A DNA stretch of 64,000 nucleotides from Viscum album. Lineage: Eukaryota; Streptophyta; Magnoliopsida; Santalales; Viscaceae. Numbering within the stretch: position 1 is the stretch's first letter; every line of letters starts with the position of its first letter. The position numbers and the translations under genes are program-made. Below the pieces are notes generated by a model. The model saw only the letters and a list, made by a program, of their open reading frames with translations. It was not told where the DNA came from and made no database searches. Positions 34,691 to 45,456 of this stretch are shown here, in pieces. The stretch is taken from NCBI GenBank assembly GCA_963277665.1, contig OY728143.1, positions 533,172,394 to 533,236,393 of the forward strand, given 5' to 3'.

Positions 34691-36107
34691 TGTTGGGACC
34701 AAGTTGTATGGATAAGGAAGTAAGAAAAGTTTGATGTTACAGAGTGTTGTCTTTTGTTGTCAAAGAAGCTAAATCAATTCTCTTTGTAAAGGAATTCCAA
34801 AATATGACGATGCTTTTCTGATTTGTATTTCACAAATATCATAAGTTTTGAGAACTTGTGATGCAAGCCTTATGAAGGATAGGGGGAGTAAAGAATTGTT
34901 TTTGGCAAAGGGGAGAAAGTGGCGTGCAAGTCAAGAGTGGTCCTCAAGTTAAAAGTGGCATGAAAGTATTGGCGCGCAAGTATTGATGCACATGTATATG
35001 TGGTGTGCAGGTCATAATTCACGATCATCACATCAAAGTTTGACAAGGGAAATAAAATGGAACACAAGTTAACGATTGGATTGAAAGTAAAAAATGTGGC
35101 GCACATGTATAAGTGGCGTGCAAGTGTGGTGCACAAGTATAAGTGGTGCGCATGTGTATGTTGCGTGCAATTCATATTCCAACATCATCATATCAAAAAT
35201 GAAAATGGAAAGAAAGTGGCATGCTAGTGATGGAAGGGTGCGCAAGTGATGGAGTGGCATGAAAGTGATGGAGCGGAACCCACGTATTGGCGTGCAAGTC
35301 TATGTGATGCGCAAGTCACCAAAATGCCTATAAATAGACGACTTGTCTCCTCATTTTTTCAATGCTCAACACTTCAGAGAAAATTTGAGCTCTGAGCACC
35401 CAAGTTGTAGAGAGTGATGCCGCACAAGTGTTTTCACGCAAGTGCTGCCACGCAAGTGTTGTCGCGCAAGTGGTGTCGAGCAAGTGTTGTCGTGAAAGTG
35501 TTGTCGCGCAAGTGTTGTCATGCAAGTGTTTCTGTTCTAGTGTTGTCCCGCAAGTTTCTAGAGGAGAACAGGAAGGGAGGCGTGCAAACTTGTGGCACAT
35601 AATTATTGAGTAGGCGCACAAGTAGGGAGGCGTGAAAGCTGTAAGTGGCACACAGCCTGTTTTCTCCATGATGTTCTTACCAGCTTTTCGGTTGGAAATT
35701 AAAGATCTATACTTCATAGAATACAACTGTTCAATTGTAAAGAAGAACTGAAATATTGTAATTAACTATTAGTTCTAAGAGGGATCACACACTCTTGCGT
35801 ATTTTTTTTCCAAGTTCTACACGAGTGTAATGGTATATCCTACTCATTGTATTCCACATCAAAGGATTGTTTTTAGTGGATTGTGTGGTGCTGGATTATT
35901 TCAGTACCATACCAAGGACGTAGCTACTCTTGTTGAGTAGTGAACCTTGAAAATCATGTGTTTATGTAATTGTGTGTCTTCAGTAGGGAAGAAACTATTT
36001 AACAAGAGTCTAAGGTTGATTCAAAAAGAAGGAATCTTAAAAAGATTTAGATATCACTGATTCACCCCCTCTCCATCTCTGTTATACTTGGATCCTAACT
36101 GGGAACT
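34691..36107 (+). repeat. 3' LTR of copia 1
   Basis: Direct repeat of 27443-28857. The same two repeat zones and TATA box (35328-35337) are present. The final CA seen in the 5' copy is changed, so the right edge (GGGAAC, then TTCCC) is uncertain by one or two bases. Confidence 0.9.
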
Positions 36108-36792
36108 TCCCTAGTCCATGAAAAGATTTTATTTCCATATATACCCTTCCCTAATCATTAAGACCATATAAATGGTCATATTAAAAATTTTAATGTCCCC
36201 TTCAAAGTGGTCACAACATTAAGCCCCTCAAACCAAGGTGTCAAATGTTCTATGGGGAGACTACCCATATGCTTGCAGCATCCAACTAATAGTAAGGTTC
36301 CATAGAAAAATGGTGGGGAGACTAAACACTCTTTTTAGAGTAATTATATAATGGAAAAAATAGAAACTGATATAATTATGATCAAGAAGAATGTAACGGA
36401 AGAAATACATCAAAATCCAACATGTAACCATGTATAACATGCTATAACAGTATGATAAACACACTATATGTCCATAAAGAATAAAATAATGACTTGTAAA
36501 AAAATATTAAAAGATTTCAAGTGAGGTCACGAGTGCCAAACTAGTCCTGATATTTCATGCTCCATCTGAACAACCTAGTACAAAAAAACCATTCAGTTGT
36601 CATTATGATTTGACAGAAACATGTATATACCTCTCAGGCACCAGTGTGATTAGAAGTCCCAAGTAGAGGTTCATTTCAACTTAGTAGGATAATACTTATG
36701 GTATCTAATTTAATAAACAGTCATATCTACAATGTATGGAGCTCAATCAATTGAATCTATTTAATAATGAAATTAATAATATATAAATCTAA
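36108..36792. other. Host sequence between the two copia elements; nothing recognised
   Basis: Probably the third piece of the element D interior. AT-rich, no coding frame of interest. It ends with TCTAA, the target-site duplication of copia 2. Confidence 0.35.
36788..36792. repeat. Target-site duplication TCTAA, left copy
   Basis: Matches 49216-49220 exactly. Confidence 0.93.
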
Positions 36793-38018
36793 TGTTGGTC
36801 GGAGTGGATACTCAAGAGGGGGGTGAATTGAGTTCCAATTAAAATTTCTGTTTTAAAATCCTTTACCAAAATCCCCCAATTTAAAATACTAATTGAATTG
36901 TAGTGAATTTTAACTAAAGCAAACATTCAGTTAGGTTCTCAAGGGATTGATTAATTCGCAGTTAATCTAATCAGAAGATCATATTTGCTTTTTAAAATAA
37001 CTTAATGATTTACAAATAATGAAAACACTTTATAATTCAATTATAGGAGTAACTTTGAAAAACAGTTTTAGTTTTAAAGCACTTGGCAGTGGAATAAAAG
37101 GTTTTAGATAAAACTAAATAAATCACAGAAATTATGACAAAGAGGTTCAGTCTCAAGCCAAGACTTCATCCACTAAAAATTTATATAAATTTGATCCACA
37201 CCCTGGATTGGGGTTTACAACAGTTTACAACTGTCCAGGTCAAAGACATCTACCACAGTTCTATGTGGGTAACAAAAACAACAGCAAATACAGTTGTCCA
37301 GGTCACCCACGACCTCTACCACTATCCACATTGGGAAATAGAAGGTTTAAGGATCTTGAATGAGGATTTACAGATCCTCTAGTTATGGTTCATGAGACAG
37401 TGTGTGTTTAAATAAAAACTGATGACCCACACTACTCGTAATATAAATAATAAATCACGGAGCAAGATATAGAGTTTAGAATGTATTTAGTGATTGAAGT
37501 GTAGCTCTAGACACCTTCGGATTTGATCAGAAATGGTTCTGAGTCCTCTTCAGGTTTTTTTCTGAAAAATAGATTGTCTTCTTCTTCACATCCAGGTTTA
37601 GAGATAGTGAAGATGTAGTCGATGAAGTTCTTCAGAGTCCTTGTGAATGTAACGAACTCTTCTTGAGTAATCTGGAGTGTCTATGAGGTTCTGTGTCTTC
37701 TTGGTCATGCATGTATATCTGTATGAGATCTTCTTGTTTATTTCACTTGTATCACTTCTGTATATCCCTTGTATATTCCTCTTGTATTTTACAATTGTAT
37801 GTTTTCAGCAGTAGGGACTTTTTGTATTTATGGAATGAGCTCCAGCAAAAGAAATGATTTATTCTTGTAGGTACGAGGTACGGTTCCCTAGAATCCAACA
37901 ACCTTCATTAAATAAATTATAGAAAATTAAAATATATCTGATATGAGCATTGGTTAGATTAAATAAAGATAAAAAATTAAGGCAACATCGGATTCTCTGG
38001 AACAGTAGGTTTGGATAT

Positions 38019-38440
38019 CGGTAGCCTTGTGTATCGGTAAGTCTTTGTATCGGTAGCCTCTTGTGCAACTGTAGCCTTTCTATTGGTAGACTCCATGTCT
38101 GTTGGTAGACTTGATCGGTAGTGGTAGACTTAATTTACTGGTGACCATTCATGTAACGGTAGCCTTCATGTACTGGTAGCTTCCTTATTGTATCGGTGGA
38201 CTCTCCTCGGTAACTTGTCTGTAACTGTGGGCTTGAGTAACGGTGACTTGTCTGTATCAGTGACCTTCACATATCAGTAGACTAGCATAACAATAACTTG
38301 TTGTATTGGTAGGATTTCATAATAGTGAATTGTCTGTATCGATGACCTTGATGTAGCGGTGACATTCACGTATCGATAGACTTGCATAATGGTGACTTGT
38401 TGTATCGATATGCTTGATGTATCGATGACCACTTGTCCGT
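38019..38440 (-). repeat. Degenerate ATCGGTAGnCTTG array in copia 2 LTR (left)
   Basis: Some twenty copies of a TATCGGTAG(A/C)CTT or AACGGTGACTT core spaced roughly 15-25 bp. The right LTR has the same zone at 48470-48890. In U3 on the minus strand. Confidence 0.75.
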
Positions 38441-38589
38441 TTAAGTATTCTATTGGCAGAATGGGTTAAGTTAGAATATACATTCATCCAGTAACCGAAT
38501 TCTATGATGATAATATAAATATTATAATATATTAATATGTGCATGGTGTATAGAAATACTGTAATAAGTAATTAACAATTAATAAATAT

Positions 38590-38735
38590 TGGGATTATCA
38601 AACCATAATTGAGAATAATTGGGATTATCATAATATGAGTGACCATAATTGGGATTATCAAACCATAATTGAGCATAATTGTTATTATCATAATATGAGT
38701 GAGAATTATTGGGATTATCAAAATTTGAGTTCAAC
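38590..38735 (-). repeat. 30-bp tandem array with 60-bp higher order in copia 2 LTR (left)
   Basis: Units of CATAATTGGGATTATCAnnn, alternating AACCATAATTGAG and TAATATGAGTGA(C/G) endings, so the true period is 60 bp. About two and a half 60-bp units here. The right LTR carries the same array at 49048-49195. Confidence 0.8.
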
Positions 38736-38759
38736 TAATTCTCCCAGAGGGTTCAACAA

Positions 38760-38771
38760 TCTCCCCCTTAT
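38760..38771 (-). other. Polypurine tract of copia 2
   Basis: Minus strand AATAAGGGGGAGAT, beside the 3' LTR. Confidence 0.88.
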
Positions 38772-38866
38772 TGATAATCACAACATATGCCAAATTTTTA
38801 AGAAAATTAAAATAGTGTCAGAGAAAAAATTTCCTAAGAAAGACTTTTAAAACAAAGTTCTCATTT

Positions 38867-38879
38867 TTCTCCCCCTTTC
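38867..38879 (-). other. Second polypurine tract of copia 2
   Basis: Minus strand GAAAGGGGGAGAAAA, about 110 bases upstream of the first. Sireviruses are known for multiplied polypurine tracts before the 3' LTR. Confidence 0.65.
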
Positions 38880-39110
38880 AATTGCACTCCCAGTTCTCAT
38901 TTGTTTCATTTTCTCCACATTTGTGATTAAGAAAAAGAAGGGTATAATCAGAGAAATGTAGTGAAAAAAAGAGAGCATATTTCAAGGAAACATAATCACA
39001 GTAAAGTGGAGAATGTAAGAGTAATTTCCATTAAGTCACAAAAGATACAAACTGAGAAAGATAGTATTACAAAAATAAAAGTGAATCTTATCAAAAACAT
39101 CTAGAATCAC

Positions 39111-41932
39111 TTAATCGTCTTCTTGAATAAGAGTGTTTACCTTAGGATCAGAAGAGGGTGTAGGGTCAGATTGAGTAGATGGCTTTGGAATAACTTAAAG
39201 AACAACTGGAGAGTCAGCCACTGAAACTGTACCGGATCTGATATCTATTCTCTTCTGTGCGATCAAAGGTGTCAATCTTAGAATAGCCTGAACTGGAGTC
39301 AACTTAGGTGTACTCCCAGAGGCAGATGTAGGAAGTGCAGGAGGTACAATCATAGGTCTGGCATCGCCATGAAAGAATGGTAGCAACAGGTTCCTGAAAT
39401 CCATAATAATACTCCCTCCTCTCTCCATTGCTGACACAAAATCATCTCGATTTTCAATGAATTTATCCAAGGCAGGAGTAATCTCCCTGATCTTAGTAAC
39501 CTGTTCTCTAAAATATTGAGTCACTGGAGGAAACTAAAAATTCTCCATCAAGATCTTGAAATGGTTGGTCATTTGATGCTTGGTATAGAACTTCTCAATG
39601 TAAGCATCCAACTTATTTTTAATTTCCTCTTTAGAAGTAGTAGCTGCCCATAGGTGATCACGAACAAAACTACTAACTTCCATAGTGGTAGCAAGGATCT
39701 GAGTATCAAGGTGCCACTGGTACTGGCCTTAGCCATCTCTTCCTGGATAATAGTTCTGATCTGGTCACGGTTCACAGTGGAGCTAGATGAGGGATGGGGT
39801 TTAACTGAGAATGCTGCTGTCTCCTTGAATGATTGTGTCAGATTACTAACCACCCTCTGAACAAGTTCATCTTGACTGTTCAAATGTTTCTTGACTGATT
39901 TCTTAAAAGCCTCAAAAACTTTCACAAACTTCTTGACTACTTCTTTGATGTATCTGATATCAGTATTCAGTTGGTTTTGAGAACTGTTCACGGTAGTCAA
40001 TGAAGAAATCGATTGTCTTGGAGCCACCACAGCTCATGTCCAACTCTCAATTTGAGTATGGCATACTTTAACTTCGTCCATCATTCCCTTCACTAGACTA
40101 GAGACAGCACATCCCAGAGATTTCTTCAAGGATTGCTCCACACTCCTCATTTCATCAACAAGGCTTTTCTTCAAATTTGCCACTGATTCCCTCAGTGTTT
40201 CTTTTATTTCATCCTTTATGGAATCAAGGTCCTCCTTGGTTGCCAAATTTTCAGCCACAACAGCTAAGATAACTGAATACCATCGGGGCTGGTTTTCCTC
40301 ATAAGAATCTCTAAAATTAAGTCCAAGTACCATATATCTTGGATCTGATGTCCAACCTTCAATGTCATACAACATAGAAACCAAACCAAGATGCTCACCC
40401 TCACTTAGACCATTCTCCTGAGGAATCTCCTCTAATGGTTCTGCTCGAGGTAACTCTACAACCTCCTTTGCAAATTTAGCAGGTTCAATAACCATTTTCT
40501 CTGATAGTTAAAAAGTAGGATTAGTCCTATACTTTTATGAGTCAATAATGAATCTCTCAGTAATGGCAGTGTGACCCACTGCTACTTCCTGATTAAGCAG
40601 TATCTGAATTTTACTATCTATCAGAGGGCTCAAACTGAGCTCTTCTTCTTCATTTTCCTCATAATTTTCTTCATCAACAACCTCCTTTTTTCCATTAACA
40701 AAATGACCGGATTTGATTGCTTCATCCTCTTCAAAGGTGTCCTTCACACCATACTGATATTCTTCTTCTTCTTCTTTTGTGGTCTCAGTATCATTGTCCT
40801 TCAGAATAGTTTCTCACCTTGGTAGTTCTTTTGGAGGGATAGCTACTCCATAGGAAATATTTTGATGCACATGACTAGGTGGTAAATCTGGGTCTCCTCC
40901 TTCCCCAACTGATGTCTCTTCCTCCTCAGCATTGGCTTCATTGTCACTATAGACCGGTTCTGGCTCATCTGGTCCAAGACCAGGATCCCTCATATCCTTT
41001 GGTCTAGACGGGTGGTCCACAGAAGTGTACTTGTCATAGATTTTACCTTCATAATTAAGCCATGATTTCTTCCAAGGGTTCCAGCTAACATTCATATACT
41101 AAAAAATAGTCTTGTTGAGGAAAAAGTTATCCTCAATCCCAACAGTTTCATCCTGAGGTCCAGCTACCTCTTTTTCCTTCAACAGAATAGAAATCAACTT
41201 AAAAAAGAAAAGTGCATTGGACTTTGACATTGTTCTAGTTATATCCTCAATCTGAATCATTAGCAATCAGAACAAGTTCACCTTTAATCCATGATTTAAT
41301 AGATACAACAAATAAATATCCTGAAATCTGAGGGTAGAAAAATATCCTCTCCTTGGACTAATCACATGCTGAATGACCTTGAAAAGTAGTTTATCCTCCC
41401 CTTCCATCTCTGCAGCAATGACCTTTCTAGGGGTTCCATTTCCTGTCAATTCCAACAAGGCATCCTCATATTTGAAAAAGTCACTAGTAGTAGGTATGTA
41501 TTTTGAATAAAATCCATAATCACCACTATGAGGAACTCTAAGGTTCTCATCAAATTCAACTAATGAAAATGAAAATTTTTGACCATTCACAAAGTAAATC
41601 ATTCTATTCTCCTCTTCTGAAGTCTCAAAACAAACAAACTAATTAAACTCCTTTTCCAATACTGGATAATATGGTACATTATTGTTAATGAAGCATTCAA
41701 TCCATCCTTGCTCTTGTAAGATATTCAGAATCAAGGACTTTATTTACAACTGCTATTCGGCACAAAACTCCTTTTCCACTACAATTTCTCGCTTCGATAA
41801 ATGCGGATTCATAGGATTCCTTCGAACAGCACTTCTACTTCTTCCACTAGCACCATCATTGGTTACTTTCTGCTTTTTAGCTTGCAGCGCATCAATCCCT
41901 TCTTCCAATGAGGGTTAGTTCACATGGGCCAT
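39111..41932 (-). pseudogene. Third ORF of copia 2, downstream of pol (decayed)
   Basis: One frame runs from ATG 41932 (MAHVN) to about 39569 with only in-frame stops, then shifts once and continues to a TAA at 39111-39113; about 940 codons in all. N-terminus: basic, Lys/Arg-rich (AKKQKV, SGRSRSAVRRN). Next, at about 41710-41270, a domain like the 'putative plant transposon protein' family: VPYYPVLEKEF, then VNGQKFSFSLVEFDENLRVP. A very acidic middle (EEEEEYQYG, EENYEENEEEEL; 40790-40620) follows, then a long heptad-rich coiled coil (ENLATKEDLDSIKDEIKETL; about 40240-39880). Last, a Ser/Pro-rich tail. I see no signal peptide or membrane segment, so calling it env-like is not supported. Function unknown. 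Stops make this copy inactive. Confidence 0.7.
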
Positions 41933-42119
41933 TTCAGATTCTGAGGCTTAAGGTTTTGTGAGCATTAGAGGTTAGGTAGGAGGTATTCGAACAGACGAGT
42001 TTGCGGTGATTGAGTGAAGTATAGGGTCGAGTTTAATATCATTTAGGATTCACATATAAAATAAATCTCAAAAAAAAATCAGAGTCTTGGCCTTAATACG
42101 AAGATTTAAAACAGCACGA

Positions 42120-42262
42120 GAGATGTACCGATGAGGTCTATCTTAGCGGTGAGGTTTATCTAACGGTTAGGTTTATCCTAACGGTGAGGATTATCCTAAT
42201 GGTGAAGATTATCCTAACGGTGAGGTTTAACATAATAGTGAGGTTTATTCTAATGGTTTAAA
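42120..42262 (-). repeat. 18-bp tandem array between RNase H and third ORF of copia 2
   Basis: About seven degenerate copies of AACGGTGAGGTTTATCCT (plus-strand sense). Its GGTGAGG core resembles the GGTGACTT units of the LTR array, hinting at a common source. Confidence 0.75.
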
Positions 42263-42289
42263 GAGTAATTTATCATTCCTAATTCGTGT

Positions 42290-45200
42290 CTAATGAATCT
42301 TTATCTTTCTGAACTTAATGTCTTAGTGAAAATATCAGCTAATTGGAGTTTAGTGCATATAAATTAAAGAGTTATATCACCTCTTTGATAATGATATCTT
42401 AGAAAGTTGTGTCTAACATCAATGTGTTTAGTTCTAGAGTGAGACACACAGGTTCTTTGAGATGTTTATTTCACTAGTGTTATCACAGTTAATTGAAACA
42501 TGTTTGAAATCAAATCTATATTCCAAAAAAGTGTGTTTCATCCATAGAATCTGTGCACAGAAACAACCAGCAGCTATATACTCTTCTTCAGCAGTAGATA
42601 ATGCAACCGAGTTCTGTTTCATACTATACCATGATACTAGGTACTTTCAAAGTAAATGACATGTTCCAGATGCTCTCTTTCTGTCTAACTTGCATCCAGC
42701 AATGTCATCATCTGAATAACTTATTAAATCAAATGATTGTACTTTTGGGTAAAACTGTCCCTAATTAGCAGTATATTTATGATATTTAAAAATCCATTTA
42801 ACTGAAAGTTTGTGTGACTCATTAGGGTTAGCTTAAAATCTATCACACATACATACACTTAAAATAATATCAGGTCGACTAGCTGTAAGATAAAGTAAAC
42901 TCCCAATCATACCTCTATAATTAGTTTGATCAACCGGTTACCCAGTTTCATCAATATCTAATTTACAGGTGGTACTCATAGGTGTATCACTCCCCTTAAT
43001 ACTATCCAAATAAAAATGTTTTAATAAATCCTTAGTATATTTACATTGATTTAAAATAAAACCATATTTAGTTAGAAACATTTGATATCCAAGAAAGTAC
43101 TTCAGATCTCCCATTAAGCTCATTTCAAACTCATTTTTCATAACATTTTCAAATTCAGTGCATAGAGAATTTTTAGAAGATCCAAAAATAATATCATCAT
43201 CATATATATGTACTATTAAAACATCTTTTAAAATTATTTTTATAAAAAGAGTGAGATCAACAATTCACTTCGTAAATCATTTTTAAAAAAGAAAATTTTT
43301 AAGTCTTTCATACCAAGCTCTTGGAGCTTCTTTTAAACCATATAAATCATTATAATGTTTAAAAACAGGATTTTGAAAATGGGGATTTGAGAAACCAGGT
43401 GGTTGTTCCACAAAAACATTTTCAACAATAAAAACATTTAGAAAAGAACTTTTCACATCCATTTTATATAACTTGAAATTCAGATGTGATGCAAAGGCAA
43501 GTAAGATCCTAATAGCCTCTAATCTAGCTATAGGTGCAAAGGTTTCCCCATAGTCAATTCCTTCTTCTTGATTGTAACCTTGTGCAACTAGTCTAGCTTT
43601 GTTTCTAATAATGTTTCTAGATTCATCAACTTTGTTTCTAGACACCCATTTTGTGCCTATGGTTAAAGTGTCTTTAGGTATTTCTACTAATTCCCAGACA
43701 TTATTTCATTCAAATTGATTTAGTTCTTCTTGAATATCCATTACCCAAAATTCATCATCGATATCATCATTGATATTTTTAGGTTCTAACTGTGAAATAA
43801 AATCTTGATGTTAAACCAGATTTCTTAGAGAATCTCTAGTCTATGTTCCTCTATCAAGATTACCTACAATAGCATCTATGGGATGGTTCATTAAAATCCT
43901 AGTTGGTCTCGAAAAGGAAGGGCTAGAGATTTCAGGTTCCTCAACAGGTTGGGAATCAACAGAAGCAGGTTCTGTAAAATTTCCAAAACTGGATGTTTTA
44001 ACTACAGGTCCATTGTCTTTATCATTAAGGTTCAAAACAAAGAGATCATCTTCAAGATTTTCAGAAGAGGTCTTAGGTTCATGTGGATCATTTTCAAAAA
44101 AATTTATGTGAATATATTCCTCCACACATTTGGTTCTCTTATTGAAAATTCTATATGTTTTACTAGAGATAGAGTATCCTAGGAAAATTCCGTCACCACT
44201 CTTGGATGAAAACATGTCATGATTATCTTTGGTATTATGAATAAAGACTTTGCAACCAAAAATTCTGAAGTAGTTAACCTTAGGTTTCCTATGGTTCCAA
44301 AACTCATAAGGGGTCTTCTTAAAAACAGGTCTGATCAAGACACTATTGATAATTTAATAACATGTATTGACAGATTTAGCCCAAAAATAAACAGGTAGGT
44401 CATACTCATTGAGCATGGTTCGGGCAATTTCCTGAAGGATCTATTCCACCTTTCTACTGCACCATTTTTCTGAGGTGTCCTAGGGTCGACAAATTGTGAC
44501 TATAGCCATTGTCTGAGCAGTAGGATTCAAACTCATGATTTTCAAACTCACGACCATGATCACTTCTCAGGGTTTTAATCTTAAGTCCACTAAGGTTCTC
44601 AAAAGACTTTGAATATTTAACAATGTAAGAACAAGCTTCACTTCTGTGAGCTAGAAAATATACCCAAGTATACCTAGAATAGACATCTACTAGAACATAG
44701 ACATAGTGCATACCATTTAAACAAGAAACTCTAGAAGGTCTAAACAAATCCATGTGAACCAACTCGAGTGGTTGAGAAGTTTACACTTTGTTCATTGATT
44801 TGAAACAAACATTATGTTTCTTTCTCTTTTGATAGGGATTACAAACATTATTTGCTGGGAATTCATGTTTTGGTAGGTCTCTAACAATGTTCTTCCTAGT
44901 CTGTTTTCTAAGTGAATGTACATTGCAGTGTCCTAATATTCTGTTCCAAAGCCAAGACTCTTTATGAAAAGCATTTAAATAAGTAACATTTTGTATAGCT
45001 AAAGAATTTAAAGCAACAACATAGACATTTTCATTTCTCAGGGAAGAAAATTCTAAATCATTTTTAGAAATAAAAAAATTACAAGAAAAATTTTCAAATT
45101 TAACATTAAAACAATCATCGCATAACTGATAAATACTTAGTAAATAATATTTAAGTCCATCAACAAATAGAATGTTATAAATTAATACTGAGTCAGTGTT

Positions 45201-45345
45201 ACCAATCTGGCCTAAGCTGATGATTTTCCCATTAGAATTATCCCCAAAAGTGACAAAAACTCCATCAACTATGACTACGAATTTGAAGCATGATAAGTCT
45301 CCTAACATATGTCTTGAACACCCAATTTACATGTACTAGGACTTT
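42290..45345 (-). pseudogene. pol: pol of copia 2: protease, integrase, RT, RNase H (decayed)
   Basis: Minus strand, high to low coordinates. A protease remnant near 45330-45000 (an RHM-like MLGDLSCF start). Integrase about 45000-43850: zinc finger (LWNRILGHCNVHSL), HMDLFRPSR, LRSDHGREFEN (about 44560), then the C-terminal PYEFWNHRKPKVNYFRIFGC. RT about 43750-42900: NKARLVAQGYNQEEGIDYGE, MDVKSSFLN, active site YDDDIIFGS (about 43190-43204), LMGDLKYFLGYQ. RNase H about 42740-42430: MKQNSVALSTAEEEYIAA, then INCDN. The order is copia-type. Stops and frameshifts lie between and within the domains. Known role of the set: polyprotein cleavage, cDNA synthesis and chromosomal insertion. Confidence 0.92.
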
Positions 45346-45456
45346 CTATAGGAGCTCTTTAAGCAGGTTCCCTACAAAATAGATTTATATAGGAAATGAT
45401 TTTGGTACCCAGATTTTCTTGGGTCCAGAGAGGTTAACCAATAAAACATTAGGTAT

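Larger units (their letters stand above)
27443..36107 (+). mobile_element. Ty1/copia LTR retrotransposon 1 (decayed)
   Basis: LTRs 27443-28857 and 34691-36107 (1415 and about 1417 bp) begin TGTTGGGACCAAG. Between them lie a primer-binding site, UBN2-type gag with three zinc knuckles, protease, integrase, RT and RNase H in copia order (integrase before RT), and a polypurine tract. Many stops and frameshifts. No target-site duplication is visible (TAATT before, TTCCC after). The gag build (UBN2, CCHC, coiled coil, then further CCHC motifs) is of the long-gag copia type. Confidence 0.92.
36793..38758 (-). repeat. 3' LTR of copia 2 (left copy)
   Basis: On the plus strand TGTTGGTCGG...GGTTCAACA; the ends are inverted repeats (TGTTG/CAACA). 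It contains a degenerate CGGTAGnCTT / CGGTGACTT array (38019-38440) and a 30-bp array (38590-38735). Confidence 0.94.

Noticed and set aside
38590..38735. CRISPR-like regular 30-bp repeats
   Set aside because: Units are directly adjacent, without unique spacers, lie inside an LTR of a plant retrotransposon and are duplicated in the other LTR.
39111..41932. Envelope (env) gene in copia 2
   Set aside because: The position fits, but no signal peptide, membrane segment or cleavage motif is visible. Described instead as a third ORF of unknown role.
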